Below are positions 15,196-25,373 of a stretch of 43,073 nt of DNA, piece by piece. How positions within the stretch are numbered: the first letter of the stretch is position 1; the number at the start of each line of letters is the position of its first letter. The notes under the pieces were generated by a model. It was not told the origin of the DNA. It saw nothing but the letters and a program-made list of their open reading frames with translations, and did no database searches. Made by a program: the position numbers and the translations under genes. Source of the DNA: an uncultured Anaerolineales bacterium (lineage in GTDB: Bacteria; Chloroflexota; Anaerolineae; Anaerolineales; Villigracilaceae); NCBI GenBank assembly GCA_949319575.1, contig CASGHD010000046.1:1-43073 (forward strand). The letters are read 5' to 3'.

Positions 15196-16527
15196 ATGAA
15201 CGCAGAACAAGCATGGCAGTCCGTGCTCGGACAATTACAGATGGAGATGCCGCGCGCATCGTTCGATACCTGGGTGCGCGATACCAAGCCGGTTTCATAC
15301 CATAATGGGAAGCTTACCATCGGTGTCCGTAACGCGTATGCGCGCGATTGGCTCGAGAATCGCCTTGCCAGCACGGTGAATCGCCTGCTTGTCAGCCTCT
15401 TGAATGGAGGCGTTGCAGTCAGTTTTATCGTTAATGGCAACGATAAAGAAGCCGATGCGGAAGAATCGCATCTTCCTCAACCGGAGGCAATCCCTGCCGT
15501 TGAACAAAATACTCATAATGCCACGCTTAACACCCGTTATGTCTTCGAAAATTTTGTGGTTGGCTCCGGCAACCGGCTTGCTCATGCGGCTTGCCTTGCA
15601 GTAGCAGAGAAGCCCGCCCGCGCCTACAACCCGTTATTCCTGTACGGAGGGGTGGGACTCGGCAAGACGCACCTGCTTCACGCCACTGGCAATTCCTGTC
15701 ACGCGCGCGGGCTGAGCGTGTTGTATGTTTCTTCCGAAGAATTCACAAACGATATGATCACTGCCATCCGCACGCACACCACGCAGGCGTTCCGCGAGAA
15801 ATATCGCTCGATCGACGTGCTATTGATCGACGACATTCAATTTATTGCCGGTAAAGAATCTACGCAGGAAGAATTTTTTCACACATTCAACACCCTGCAT
15901 GGGCAGGATAAACAGATTATCGTCTCGTCGGATCGCCCGCCGAAGTCGCTTGTCACGCTGGAGGAACGCCTCCGTTCCCGATTTGAGTGGGGACTCACGG
16001 CGGACATTCAAGCCCCCGACCTGGAGACGCGGCTCGCCATCCTGCGCTCGAAAGCGGAGAAGACCGGGCGTCAGGTGTCGGATGAAATCCTCGAGGGCAT
16101 TGCGCGGCGAGTGCAATCCAACATCCGCGAGTTGGAAGGCGCGTTGAACCGTGTCATTGCGTTTGCCGATTTGAGCGGCGCATCGTTAACCCCCAGCCTT
16201 GTTGAAATGGCATTGGTTGATCTGATGCCGCAAAAGAAGAATATACCGCCAAACAAAATTCTTGAAGCGGTGGCTGAGATGGAAGGCGTACATGTGGACG
16301 ACCTGCTTGGTCAGAAACGCTCGGCAAAAATAGCGATCCCACGCCAATTGGCAATGTATATCTTGCGGCAATATATTGAAATTTCTCTGCCTCAGGTTGG
16401 CGAAATCCTTGGCGGACGGGACCATACAACGGTTATGTATGCGACGAAAAAAGTGAATGAGAACGAAAAACTTAGAAATCGCGCCAGAAAAATATGGGAT
16501 GCCGTAAACGAAGACTTGGTCAACTGA
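15196..16527 (+). CDS. dnaA: Chromosomal replication initiator DnaA
   Basis: The protein has 443 residues from the ATG at 15196, which has GAGGAG six bases upstream. An upstream in-frame TTG at 15166 has no such site. Domain I is at about 1-75, then a short variable linker, then the AAA+ domain with Walker A GGVGLGKT (151-158), Walker B LLIDDIQ with Asp212/213 and an SSDRPP sensor segment. Domain IV carries the DNA-binding signature GGRDHTTVMYA. It opens replication at oriC by ATP-dependent assembly on DnaA boxes. dnaN does not follow; a strong terminator does. Confidence 0.97.
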   Translation: MNAEQAWQSVLGQLQMEMPRASFDTWVRDTKPVSYHNGKLTIGVRNAYARDWLENRLASTVNRLLVSLLNGGVAVSFIVNGNDKEADAEESHLPQPEAIPAVEQNTHNATLNTRYVFENFVVGSGNRLAHAACLAVAEKPARAYNPLFLYGGVGLGKTHLLHATGNSCHARGLSVLYVSSEEFTNDMITAIRTHTTQAFREKYRSIDVLLIDDIQFIAGKESTQEEFFHTFNTLHGQDKQIIVSSDRPPKSLVTLEERLRSRFEWGLTADIQAPDLETRLAILRSKAEKTGRQVSDEILEGIARRVQSNIRELEGALNRVIAFADLSGASLTPSLVEMALVDLMPQKKNIPPNKILEAVAEMEGVHVDDLLGQKRSAKIAIPRQLAMYILRQYIEISLPQVGEILGGRDHTTVMYATKKVNENEKLRNRARKIWDAVNEDLVN

Positions 16528-16550
16528 CGGCGTCAATCAAACATTTGCGG

Positions 16551-16598
16551 AAATGCGCATTCGGAGCGAAAGGGGAAGCTCCGAATGCGCATTTTTAG
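16551..16598 (+). terminator. Strong intrinsic terminator after dnaA
   Basis: Perfect 17-bp arms lie at 16551-16567 and 16578-16594 (AAATGCGCATTCGGAGC) with a 10-base loop. The downstream arm runs into TTTTT. It stands 24 bases after the dnaA stop. Confidence 0.9.
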
Positions 16599-16665
16599 CG
16601 TAGGGAAACGCCGCAGGGTGAGGGGCAAATCGTCCCGGGAAAAGAAGCGTTGAATCCGAATCTTG

Positions 16666-16674
16666 TGATATACT
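16666..16674 (+). promoter_or_regulatory. Extended -10 promoter of the rpsB operon
   Basis: TGA followed by TATACT forms an extended -10 element (TGN directly before the hexamer). No -35 hexamer is found at the usual distance. The transcript would start near 16681, leaving a leader of about 140 bases. Confidence 0.5.
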
Positions 16675-16679
16675 GTCGC

Positions 16680-16823
16680 CCGTGGCGCCGTCTAGTGCGC
16701 CACATATCTTGCCTGGGGCGGGCATCGAGCGTCCCTGAGCGGGTAAGTTATTCCCGCTAAACTCATCCACAGCACGCTGGCGATCACCAGCCGCGCGTCG
16801 GCATGTGGAATGTAAGGAGCAAT
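16680..16823 (+). promoter_or_regulatory. Structured 5' leader of rpsB
   Basis: Two hairpins are visible. GTGGCGC/GCGCCAC occupies 16681-16702, and AGCGGG/CCCGCT occupies about 16738-16759. Ribosomal protein S2 leaders often bind S2 for feedback control. I cannot match this to a named leader family, so the role is inferred from position only. Confidence 0.35.
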
Positions 16824-17768
16824 ATGGCAGTCATCCCTATGAAGTCCCTGCTTGAGAGCGGCGTCCATTTTGGGCACCGCACAAACAAGTGGGACCCGCG
16901 CATGAAACCGTATATTTTTACGGAGCGCAACGGCATTCACATCATCGACCTGCAACAGACATCCAAGTTGTTGAGCCAGGCGTTCAATGTGATCCGTGAT
17001 ACGGTCGCCAATGGCGGCACAATTCTGTTTGTCGGCACGAAGCGGCAGGCGCAGGAAACCGTGGCGGTCGAAGCCGCGCGGTGCGGTATGCCCTACGTGA
17101 CCGAGCGTTGGATGGGCGGAATTCTAACCAACTGGACGACGATGCACGACCGCATTCAGGAATTTGAACGACTCGAGAAAATGCGCGATAGCGGAGAGAT
17201 TAACCGCCTGACGAAAAAGGAAGGTTTGTTGATCGAGCGCGAGATCGTCCGTTTGACCACCCGCTTCTCTGGTATTCGCAACATGAAGCGCCGCCCGGAC
17301 CTGCTTTTTATTGTCGATGTGGGCCGCGAGGACTCGTCGGTAAGCGAAGCGAATCTGCTGGGCATTCCCATCGTGGCGATGGTGGACACAAACTGCAATC
17401 CGCAGAGCGTCGATTATGTGATCCCCTCGAACGATGATGCGATCCGCGCCATCAAATTGCTTGTGGCAAAAGTCGCCGATGCGGTGCTCGAAGGCAAAGG
17501 CATGCGCAAAGATGATACCGCAGAAGATATGCCTGCTGAGGAAGCCAAGTCGAAAACAGATAAGCCTTCCCGCCGCGCGCCCAAGGTTGTGGAGACTGAC
17601 GTGGAATTGGAAGACAATGCCTTGCTCGGTGAGGCAACTCTTGCCAAGATGAGCGCCTCACGAAAACCCGTCACTGAGGAAGCCCCTGCGGCTGAAGTAA
17701 AAGCGGAAGAAAAAACAGAAGTAAAAGCGGAAGAAAAAACAGAAGCAAAATCGGAAGGCGCTGAATAA
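16824..17768 (+). CDS. rpsB: 30S ribosomal protein S2 with acidic C-terminal extension
   Basis: The protein has 314 residues from the ATG at 16824, which has AAGGAG four bases upstream; an in-frame ATG 21 bases earlier lacks one. The S2 core (about 1-230) is typical: [19 protein letters not shown], a [10 protein letters not shown] segment and [13 protein letters not shown] Lys/Glu/Ala-rich tail of about 75 residues follows, ending in two exact 24-base tandem units (17697-17744) encoding VKAEEKTE. S2 binds 16S rRNA late in 30S assembly. It is followed by tsf after 29 bases, the conserved rpsB-tsf order. Confidence 0.96.
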   Translation: MAVIPMKSLLESGVHFGHRTNKWDPRMKPYIFTERNGIHIIDLQQTSKLLSQAFNVIRDTVANGGTILFVGTKRQAQETVAVEAARCGMPYVTERWMGGILTNWTTMHDRIQEFERLEKMRDSGEINRLTKKEGLLIEREIVRLTTRFSGIRNMKRRPDLLFIVDVGREDSSVSEANLLGIPIVAMVDTNCNPQSVDYVIPSNDDAIRAIKLLVAKVADAVLEGKGMRKDDTAEDMPAEEAKSKTDKPSRRAPKVVETDVELEDNALLGEATLAKMSASRKPVTEEAPAAEVKAEEKTEVKAEEKTEAKSEGAE

Positions 17769-17797
17769 GCGGACCCCGCGACACAAGGAAATAACGG

Positions 17798-18403
17798 ATG
17801 GAAATTACAACTGAAATGATCAAAGAATTGCGCGCCGCCACCAGCGCCGGCATGCTGGATTGCAAAAAAGCGCTTGAAGAATCAGGCGGTGATTTTCAAA
17901 AAGCCGTGGATTGGCTGAGAGAAAAAGGCATGGCGACCGCCGCCAAACGCGCCGATCGTGACGCATCGCAAGGCGTGGTGGAGTTATATTCACACGGCGG
18001 CGGGCGCGTGGGCGTGATGGTGGAAGTGAACTGCGAATCCGATTTTGTGGCGCGTTCCGATAAATTCCGCGAGTTGGCGCACGAACTGGCATTGCAGATC
18101 GCGGCTTCCGCGCCGCGTTACCTCAAAGCGGAGGACATTCCCGCCGAAGTGTTCGACCATGAAGCGGAGATCGCCCGCGCGCGCGCAAAGGAAGAGGGCA
18201 AGCCGGATAACATCCTCGAGAAGATCGTGCAGGGGCGGCTCGAAAAGTTCAAGGATGAAGTTGTTCTTTCCCGGCAGGCGTATATCCGCGATGAATCGCT
18301 TACCGTGGAAAAGTTGATCCTGCAAACGGTCGCCGCCATCGGCGAAAGTGTGATCGTGCGACGCTTCCAGCGCTGGGAGTTGGGCGAGAGTTTGAACAAT
18401 TAA
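17798..18403 (+). CDS. tsf: Elongation factor Ts
   Basis: This 201-residue protein exchanges GDP for GTP on EF-Tu. The N-terminal UBA-like domain (1-55: IKELRAATSAGMLDCKKAL) and the EF-Tu contact region (about 78-92: VEVNCESDFVARSD) are clear. The length is that of short EF-Ts proteins with a single complete dimerisation core. It is cotranscribed with rpsB and followed at once by a terminator. Confidence 0.96.
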   Translation: MEITTEMIKELRAATSAGMLDCKKALEESGGDFQKAVDWLREKGMATAAKRADRDASQGVVELYSHGGGRVGVMVEVNCESDFVARSDKFRELAHELALQIAASAPRYLKAEDIPAEVFDHEAEIARARAKEEGKPDNILEKIVQGRLEKFKDEVVLSRQAYIRDESLTVEKLILQTVAAIGESVIVRRFQRWELGESLNN

Positions 18404-18406
18404 AGT

Positions 18407-19268
<862 letters not shown>

Positions 19269-19413
19269 AGATTTGGTTTGCTGGCGTTCATCGCAACAAA
19301 GAAACAACTCTCACGTTGTTTCAAAACCTCTCAAGGAGTACGCTTCATATAGCGGTTTTTATTGTTTTGGTGTATCCTTGTATTGAACAAAATTCACAAT
19401 TCAGGAGACTGAA

Positions 19414-19971
19414 GTGATCAAAGATATCCTAGCCGATGCCGAACATCGAATGAAGAGCGCCCTTCAAGTCTTGCACGATGACCTGGCTGGCGTGCGCACA
19501 GGACGCGCCAGCCCCGCCCTGGTAGAAAAACTCCCTATTGAATATTACGGCAATCCCACTCCGCTGATGCAGTTGGCTTCGATCAGTGTTCCCGAAGCGC
19601 GGACGATCACCATCAAGCCGTTCGACGCTTCCACGTTGAAGACCATTGAAAAGGCGATTCAAACCTCCGACCTGGCGCTGAACCCCAACAATGATGGCAA
19701 AGTCATTCACCTCAACCTTCCACCGCTCAACGAGGAGCGCCGCCGCGACCTTGCCAAGCATGTGCATCATCGTTTGGAAGAGTCCCGTATTGCCGTTCGT
19801 AACATTCGCCGCGACGCGCACAACGACCTGCGCGATTTTGAAAAGGAAAAGCTGATCTCGGAGGATGACCTCGAGCGCGGCGAGGAAGACTTGCAGAAAC
19901 TTACCGACAAATATGTGGAAGAGATCGGCATCCAGGGCAAGACTAAAGAAGCCGAGATCATGGAAGTCTAG
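19414..19971 (+). CDS. frr: Ribosome recycling factor
   Basis: This 185-residue protein starts with GTG at 19414, with CAGGAG six bases upstream. The family pattern is complete: LAGVRTGRASPALVEKLPIEYYG (about 25-47), IKPFD, GKVIHLNLPPLNEERRRDLAK, and the helical C-terminus with KLTDKYVEEI. It splits post-termination ribosomes together with EF-G. A gap of about 145 bases before it shows no clear promoter. uppS follows after 8 bases. Confidence 0.96.
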   Translation: MIKDILADAEHRMKSALQVLHDDLAGVRTGRASPALVEKLPIEYYGNPTPLMQLASISVPEARTITIKPFDASTLKTIEKAIQTSDLALNPNNDGKVIHLNLPPLNEERRRDLAKHVHHRLEESRIAVRNIRRDAHNDLRDFEKEKLISEDDLERGEEDLQKLTDKYVEEIGIQGKTKEAEIMEV

Positions 19972-19979
19972 CCGGTTTC

Positions 19980-20726
19980 ATGGCAGGCACCCCCTTTACC
20001 ATCCCTCCCGAAAAAATTCCCCGCCACGTTGCCATGATCATGGACGGCAACGGACGCTGGGCGCTTTCGCGCGGTTTGCCGCGTCTTGCCGGGCATAAAG
20101 CCGGCACCGAGAACCTGCGGCGCGTTATCCGCTCTTCAGTGGAATTTGGCGTGAAGTACCTGACCATCTACGCCTTCTCTACGGAAAATTGGGGGCGCCC
20201 GCCGGAGGAAGTCAAGGGCTTGATGTTCATCCTCGAGGATGTGATCGACCGGGAACTCGCTGAACTCAGCAAAGAAGGCGTGCAGTTGCGTCATATTGGG
20301 CGGCTTGAACGTCTTCCTCCGAACCTTCAGGAAAAAGTATTGGACGCGATCGACGCGACAAAAGATAATGACCGCCTTGTTCTGAACGTGGCATTCAATT
20401 ATGGCGGACGCGATGAGATCATCAACGCGATTCAACATATCATGAAAGACGGCGTCCCTCCCGAAGAGGTGACCGATGAACTGGTGAGTCGTTACCTCTA
20501 CACGGCAGGCACGCCAGACCCTGATCTCATCATCCGCACGTCGGGAGAGTTGCGCGTGAGTAACTTCCTCATCTGGCAGGGCGCATATTCCGAATGGTTC
20601 GTCACGCCAAAATATTGGCCCGATTTCGATCGCGAGGAATATCTGCGCGCGCTTGAAACTTTTGCAAGCCGCGACCGCCGCTACGGAAAAGTTTCATCGG
20701 GCGAGTATGAGGCATCCAATGTCTAA
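19980..20726 (+). CDS. uppS: Isoprenyl transferase (undecaprenyl diphosphate synthase type)
   Basis: A 248-residue cis-prenyltransferase that extends farnesyl diphosphate with IPP to the lipid carrier for peptidoglycan and glycans. Key motifs are MDGNGRWA with Asp22 for the metal-diphosphate, the FSTENWGRP segment (about 66-74), NYGGRDEI, and the C-terminal DPDLIIRTSGE with SNFLIWQGAYSE. It overlaps cdsA by 8 bases. Its substrate IPP probably comes from the mevalonate route, whose genes are also in this window. Confidence 0.95.
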   Translation: MAGTPFTIPPEKIPRHVAMIMDGNGRWALSRGLPRLAGHKAGTENLRRVIRSSVEFGVKYLTIYAFSTENWGRPPEEVKGLMFILEDVIDRELAELSKEGVQLRHIGRLERLPPNLQEKVLDAIDATKDNDRLVLNVAFNYGGRDEIINAIQHIMKDGVPPEEVTDELVSRYLYTAGTPDPDLIIRTSGELRVSNFLIWQGAYSEWFVTPKYWPDFDREEYLRALETFASRDRRYGKVSSGEYEASNV

Positions 20727-21537
20727 GCGCATCTGGACGGCGATCATGCTGACGGTCATTGGCTTGCCTGCCATCATCTACGGGGGCGTTTTCTATTTCG
20801 TTGTCATGGCGATCGTTCTCGGCGGGTGCGCATGGGAATTTACCCGCATGTATCGGGCGGTGGAGTTCGAACCAAATGAAATGGTCACGATCGGAAGCGT
20901 GCTGTTGATTGTCACAGCGCGCTTCTTTTTTGCGGACTACTCGATTGCGATCTTCGTCCTCTCGATCCTGCTGGCGATGACCGTTCACCTGATCTCGTTC
21001 GAACGCGGACGCGATAAAGCCGCGCTGGATTTCACTGTGACGGTCGCTGGCATCGTTTATATTGGGTGGCTGGGATCGTACCTGCTGGACATTCGCAGCT
21101 TACCCGGGGGAGGCTGGTGGCTCATGATTGTGTTGCCCATCATCTGGGCAGGGGATACGGGGGCATATTCTATTGGCGCGGCATATGGCAAACATAAGAT
21201 GACTCCGCGCCTCAGCCCCAAGAAAAGTTGGGAAGGCTACGCGGCGGGCGTCTTCACCGCCGTGCTCGAAGGCGCGTTCTTTGCGTACGCGTTTTCGTCG
21301 CTGGGACCACAACCCCTCGGCGGCTCGATCACTCCCATGCAAGGCGCGTGGATGGGATTCGTGATTGGAGCGCTGACCCCTCTCGGCGACCTCGGCGAAA
21401 GCATGTTCAAACGCCAGAGCGGCATGAAAGATTCGAGTCACATTCTGCCCGGTCACGGCGGCTTCCTCGACCGCATCGATTCGTGGATCTGGGGCGCGCC
21501 GCTCGGTTACTTTCTCATCCTATATTTCATTTTCTAA
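20719..21537 (+). CDS. cdsA: Phosphatidate cytidylyltransferase
   Basis: The protein has 272 residues from the ATG at 20719 inside the end of uppS. It makes CDP-diacylglycerol from phosphatidate and CTP for phospholipid synthesis in the membrane. About seven to eight hydrophobic segments are seen, and the CDP-diacylglycerol synthase signature is at the C-terminus: GDLGESMFKRQSGMKDSS, then PGHGGFLDRIDS. In most bacteria dxr follows here; in this genome glpX follows. Confidence 0.95.
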   Translation: MSKRIWTAIMLTVIGLPAIIYGGVFYFVVMAIVLGGCAWEFTRMYRAVEFEPNEMVTIGSVLLIVTARFFFADYSIAIFVLSILLAMTVHLISFERGRDKAALDFTVTVAGIVYIGWLGSYLLDIRSLPGGGWWLMIVLPIIWAGDTGAYSIGAAYGKHKMTPRLSPKKSWEGYAAGVFTAVLEGAFFAYAFSSLGPQPLGGSITPMQGAWMGFVIGALTPLGDLGESMFKRQSGMKDSSHILPGHGGFLDRIDSWIWGAPLGYFLILYFIF

Positions 21538-21547
21538 CGGAGGACGA

Positions 21548-22537
21548 ATGGCAAACAAAAACGAACCCACCAGAAATCTCGCGCTCGAACTTGCGCGCGT
21601 CACCGAAGCCGCGGCAATGGCGGCGGGGCGCTTCATGGGACGCGGAGATAAAGAAGCGGCGGACCAAGCCGCCGTCAACGCGATGCGGACCGTCCTCCAA
21701 ACGGTGGACATGAACGGGATCATCGTCATTGGGGAAGGGGAGAAGGATAACGCGCCGATGTTGTTCAACGGCGAGACGGTGGGAAGCGGTTCAGCCCCCG
21801 ACGTGGATGTTGCCGTGGACCCCATTGACGGGACTCGCCCTTTAGCCTTTGGCAGATCGAATTCGCTGGCGACGGTTGCCATCGCCCCGCGCGGCACGAT
21901 GTTCGATCCGGGCCCGTTCGTGTACATGAACAAGATCGCGGTGGGACCCGAAGCGAAAGGCAAGATCAACATCGAAATTTCTATTACGGAAAATTTGAAG
22001 GCGATTGCGAAGGCGAAGAACAAAGATGTGGAAGATTTGACGACGATCATCCTTGACCGCGATCGTCACAAGGAAATGATCGCCGAGATCCGCAAGGCAG
22101 GCGCGCGTATCCGTCAAATCCCCGATGGCGACGTGGGCGCGGCGTTGATGACCGCCTGGCCCGATTCGGGTGTGGATGTGTTGTTCGGCGTGGGCGGCAC
22201 GCCCGAAGGCGTGCTTGCCGCGTGCGCGTTGCGCGCCATGGGCGGAGAGATCCAAGGCAAACTCTACGCGCGCGACGACGACGAACTCCGCCGTGGAAAC
22301 GAAGCGGGCTACGACTTTGAAAAGATTCTCACGATGGACGATCTCGTCTCGTCTGAAGATGTGTTCTTCGCCGCGACGGGCATCACCGACGGCGAATTTC
22401 TCAAAGGCGTGCGCTACTTCGGCGATAGAGCCAGCACCGATTCGCTCGTGGTGCGCGGACTGACCGGCACCGTTCGCCAAATCTCCGCCACGCATCGCAT
22501 TGATAAACTCGATCAATTGGGCGCGGTGAAGTATTAA
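21548..22537 (+). CDS. glpX: Fructose-1,6-bisphosphatase, class II
   Basis: This 329-residue enzyme hydrolyses fructose 1,6-bisphosphate to fructose 6-phosphate in gluconeogenesis. The GlpX family pattern is clear: IGEGEKD (61-67), the metal-binding DPIDGTRPLAFG (91-102), a GVGGTPEG segment and GEIQGKLYARDD. The start ATG at 21548 follows the cdsA stop by 10 bases with GGAGG just upstream, so it belongs to the same transcript. Some family members also act on sedoheptulose bisphosphate, which cannot be decided here. Confidence 0.95.
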   Translation: MANKNEPTRNLALELARVTEAAAMAAGRFMGRGDKEAADQAAVNAMRTVLQTVDMNGIIVIGEGEKDNAPMLFNGETVGSGSAPDVDVAVDPIDGTRPLAFGRSNSLATVAIAPRGTMFDPGPFVYMNKIAVGPEAKGKINIEISITENLKAIAKAKNKDVEDLTTIILDRDRHKEMIAEIRKAGARIRQIPDGDVGAALMTAWPDSGVDVLFGVGGTPEGVLAACALRAMGGEIQGKLYARDDDELRRGNEAGYDFEKILTMDDLVSSEDVFFAATGITDGEFLKGVRYFGDRASTDSLVVRGLTGTVRQISATHRIDKLDQLGAVKY

Positions 22538-22544
22538 TTTTTTC

Positions 22545-22642
22545 TTACCGCGAAGCGCGCCAAGAACGCAAAGTTAAATTCTTTTTCACCTCGGCTTCGC
22601 TCAGCGCAGGCTTAGCGACCTTAGCGCGCTTCGCGGTTAATT
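22545..22642. repeat. Inverted dispersed repeat (ACCGCGAAGCGCGC family)
   Basis: The outer arms TTACCGCGAAGCGCGCCAAG (22545-22564) and the complement of CCTTAGCGCGCTTCGCGGTTAA (about 22620-22641) pair with few mismatches. A CTTCGCTCAGCGCAGGCTTA unit lies inside. Related members are at 18486-18515 and 38213-38288. It follows the glpX stop and may act as a terminator hairpin, though no T-tract closes it. Confidence 0.75.
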
Positions 22643-22672
22643 GTTTTTGAATGTGACAATAACGGCGTTGGC

Positions 22673-22701
22673 TTGACACTCCCCATCCTTGCACGTATAA
22701 T
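22673..22701 (+). promoter_or_regulatory. Consensus sigma70 promoter of tRNA-Asn
   Basis: TTGACA (22673-22678) and TATAAT (22696-22701) are both perfect hexamers with a 17-base spacer. Transcription would start about five bases before the tRNA. Confidence 0.92.
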
Positions 22702-22712
22702 CCCGCTCGCCT

Positions 22713-22785
22713 TCCTCGATAGCTCAATCGGCAGAGCGAGCGGCTGTTAACCGCTAGGTTCCAGGTTCGAGACCTGGTCGAGGAG
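22713..22785 (+). tRNA. tRNA-Asn (GTT)
   Basis: A full cloverleaf can be drawn: acceptor stem TCCTCGA/TCGAGGA, D-stem GCTC/GAGC, anticodon stem AGCGG/CCGCT with loop CTGTTAA (anticodon GTT at 22746-22748), T-stem CCAGG/CCTGG with loop TTCGAGA, and discriminator G. CCA is not encoded. Confidence 0.96.
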
Positions 22786-22789
22786 CACG

Positions 22790-22812
22790 AGACCCCGAAA
22801 GGGGTCTTTTTT
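22790..22812 (+). terminator. Intrinsic terminator after tRNA-Asn
   Basis: AGACCCC (22790-22796) and GGGGTCT (22801-22807) form a 7-bp stem with a GAAA tetraloop, followed by a run of T. Confidence 0.95.
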
Positions 22813-22914
22813 ATTTCGGTTGTATAATACTTCAACTTAATCGCGCAACAAAGCCTGTAGGCTGATTTGCGCAATGATGCGCCCACAGCAGATGCCGATA
22901 AAAACGCAGGATGT

Positions 22915-25128
22915 ATGAAATCGTTCTATTCTCTGAATCCAAAATTTTTAGCGATAGCATGTCTGGCGCTTGCCATTGTAGGCGAAACCGTTTTGAGGGA
23001 GGATGATCCTGTTACACTCCTTGAACCCATCTTGACATTTGCAGATAATATAAACATAGGTCTATATTTGTCCCTGACTGCGCCAGTTAATATTTTGTTT
23101 GGGTTGTTTCTGCTCCTGCTTGTTATGATGGTTTATGGGTTCCTTTTCCGAGGGCAACCCGACGATCATCAGAGGCAATACATTGACGATGGAAACTGGC
23201 GGCCTTTTCAACTAAAACGAATGTGGGCGATCCTCGCTCTGGCGCTATATGCATTCGCACTGTGGGGAATTGTTGCTCGTCCCCCTTTGATTCAACCATT
23301 CTGGGCGTGGATAATTTCCATAGCGGTCTTTACGCTCGCTCTCTGGAGGGCTGAACCTCGAGGAGAAGACGCGACCAACCCCAGACTCAATTATGTAGAC
23401 GCGATATGTGTCCTTGCCCTCTTTGCGCTCGCAATTGGAATCGGAGCCTATCGGCTTACTGATATTCCCGCGGGATGGATCACGGATGAGGGGCCGTTTT
23501 GGGAAACGGCGCGACGATTGGCGCTAGGCGAAGAAAAACCATCGTTTTTTGGCGTGGGCGTTTTTACATTTCCAATCAGCAGTTCCTATTTTCAGAGTTG
23601 GATCATGCGTTGGGCTGGCGTGAATCTCTGGGGGTGGCGCTTTGCCTCGGTCGTTGCGGCATCCTTGACGGTCATCCCGCTATATCTCCTTGCCTGTGAA
23701 TTATTCAACCGGCACGTTGCGATTGTTGCCAATGCAATGATGATCGTCAACCCGTTTTTCCTGGCATTTGCGCGGCTTGGATATAACAATTCTCAAGCCA
23801 TGCTTCCCGTTGCCTTGGCTGTTTATTTTCTGGTCCTTGCCATTCGAAGAAACAGCCGTTTTTATCTTTGGTTGGCGGGGCTGTCTGCCGGGCTGGGTTT
23901 TTATACGTATTTCGCCGCATGGCTTGGCTTGGTGGTTCTCGTCATTACGCTTTCATTCCTTGCCATACTCAACCGCCTGAATTTTCGCGCAAGCCTCGTC
24001 CCACTCTCGATCGTTGTTGCAGGTATATTGGTCGTTTTTCTCCCGCGCGTTGTATTTGGAATTAGCGCGGACTCAACGGTCGCGCTCCGTTACAAAATTT
24101 GGGAAACGGGACCCGTCAATACTTTTTACGGGAACATGATTTTTGGCAATGAGCGGATCGACCAAGCCCGCGTGTTTGTCGTAGACGGCGTCGAGATGTT
24201 CTACGATCCGCAACTTTACATGATTCTGCTTGGGCGTGGTTTCATCCGTACGAGCGCTGTAATGTTCGATTCACTGGGCTACGGCATTCATCAAATCTTC
24301 TTCGGCTTACTGGGGCTGGGTTCATCATTATTTTTTATCCTTGGTATGGGCTTAGCCTTCGCCCGGTTCAGGGAAATAAAATACCTTATTCCAATGATCT
24401 GGTTCCTGACGGGCTTTTTCTTCCTGGGGGTGATTGCATCGATCCCACCGCGCCCGACGCACATGGTGGCAATTACCCCTGTATTTTCTTTAATTTCAGC
24501 CATTGGGCTAACCTCCCTGACGAATAACCTGGTGAGACAATCTGCAACACGCGCGCATAGTTTGCTTGCCGCCGTGATTATTGGCGTCATTGCGTTTATG
24601 GGACTGTTTCATTATTACTTTATGATCCCGTACTTCCATGCGCCAGCCAATCAGGATGATTACATTTCATGGCTGGGACGTCAGACCTCTGTACCCGTAA
24701 ACTTTATCCTGATAGATCACATTGCAGAATCCCGCAATCCTACAGATGAAAAACTGATGGATCTGACGCAACACGAAGTTGTGTCTTTTTCGTATGCTGA
24801 CCTGCAGGCTGACCCCGAGGAAGTTAAATCGTGGACAAACTTTGTAGCGTACTTTGCCCCAGCCAATGCCGAGGAACATGCGGAATGGTTGAACTCCCAA
24901 ATCCCGGGATCCACATTGCAGGAAGCCTTCGCCCCGGGGCATCGCTATCGAGGAGTTGTGGTCACTGACCTGGCGACTCTCAACGCTGAGATGGATTTAA
25001 ACTTCGCGCGTGGCATATCTGACCTGTGGAATTCTCCCGCTCGCGCCGTTTTGCTGGTTTGTGCGACGGGTATTCTCGTAATTTTCTCATACGGATGGCG
25101 CAAATCAAGAGCGGCGGCTGGTTCTTAA
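22915..25128 (+). CDS. GT39-like membrane glycosyltransferase
   Basis: The protein has 737 residues from the ATG at 22915; an upstream TTG at 22867 is possible. It has about twelve hydrophobic segments and a C-terminal soluble part (about 590-700). The first large loop carries TDEGPFWETARRLALG, the acidic DE motif used by GT39/ArnT/PMT-type enzymes that transfer sugars from polyprenyl phosphates. It is followed by SYFQSWIMRWAG and an LxxYNNSQAM segment typical of the group. The donor and acceptor are unknown. It stands alone after the tRNA terminator. Confidence 0.78.
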   Translation: MKSFYSLNPKFLAIACLALAIVGETVLREDDPVTLLEPILTFADNINIGLYLSLTAPVNILFGLFLLLLVMMVYGFLFRGQPDDHQRQYIDDGNWRPFQLKRMWAILALALYAFALWGIVARPPLIQPFWAWIISIAVFTLALWRAEPRGEDATNPRLNYVDAICVLALFALAIGIGAYRLTDIPAGWITDEGPFWETARRLALGEEKPSFFGVGVFTFPISSSYFQSWIMRWAGVNLWGWRFASVVAASLTVIPLYLLACELFNRHVAIVANAMMIVNPFFLAFARLGYNNSQAMLPVALAVYFLVLAIRRNSRFYLWLAGLSAGLGFYTYFAAWLGLVVLVITLSFLAILNRLNFRASLVPLSIVVAGILVVFLPRVVFGISADSTVALRYKIWETGPVNTFYGNMIFGNERIDQARVFVVDGVEMFYDPQLYMILLGRGFIRTSAVMFDSLGYGIHQIFFGLLGLGSSLFFILGMGLAFARFREIKYLIPMIWFLTGFFFLGVIASIPPRPTHMVAITPVFSLISAIGLTSLTNNLVRQSATRAHSLLAAVIIGVIAFMGLFHYYFMIPYFHAPANQDDYISWLGRQTSVPVNFILIDHIAESRNPTDEKLMDLTQHEVVSFSYADLQADPEEVKSWTNFVAYFAPANAEEHAEWLNSQIPGSTLQEAFAPGHRYRGVVVTDLATLNAEMDLNFARGISDLWNSPARAVLLVCATGILVIFSYGWRKSRAAAGS

Positions 25129-25373
25129 TCGAAAAAAAAGAAATTCAAGGACGCATTTGATCTCTCGTGAGATGAGCGCCTTGCGAAAAGGAAACCCACG
25201 GAACAACCGCAAGATAAATAAGGGTGTCATTCTGCGAAACTGTAAGACACCGAAGATGGTCTTTTTCATGCTGATTAAATTCATAGCCAAACAAGATTCC
25301 TGAAATTTTTCCCTTCATCTGTTGTATACTAAAAATGATTTCCACGGTCACGATCGGAATCAAGGAGCGCATC
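25129..25373 (+). other. Gap before the CreD-like gene
   Basis: No gene is seen. A weak hairpin (GGTGTC/GACACC near 25222-25251) and a TATACT (about 25325-25330), lying 44 bases before the start codon, are the only signals. No -35 hexamer matches well. Confidence 0.4.

Noticed and set aside
16650..16674. TTGAAT as the -35 of the rpsB promoter
   Set aside because: The spacer to TATACT would be only 13 bases; the extended -10 explanation is preferred.
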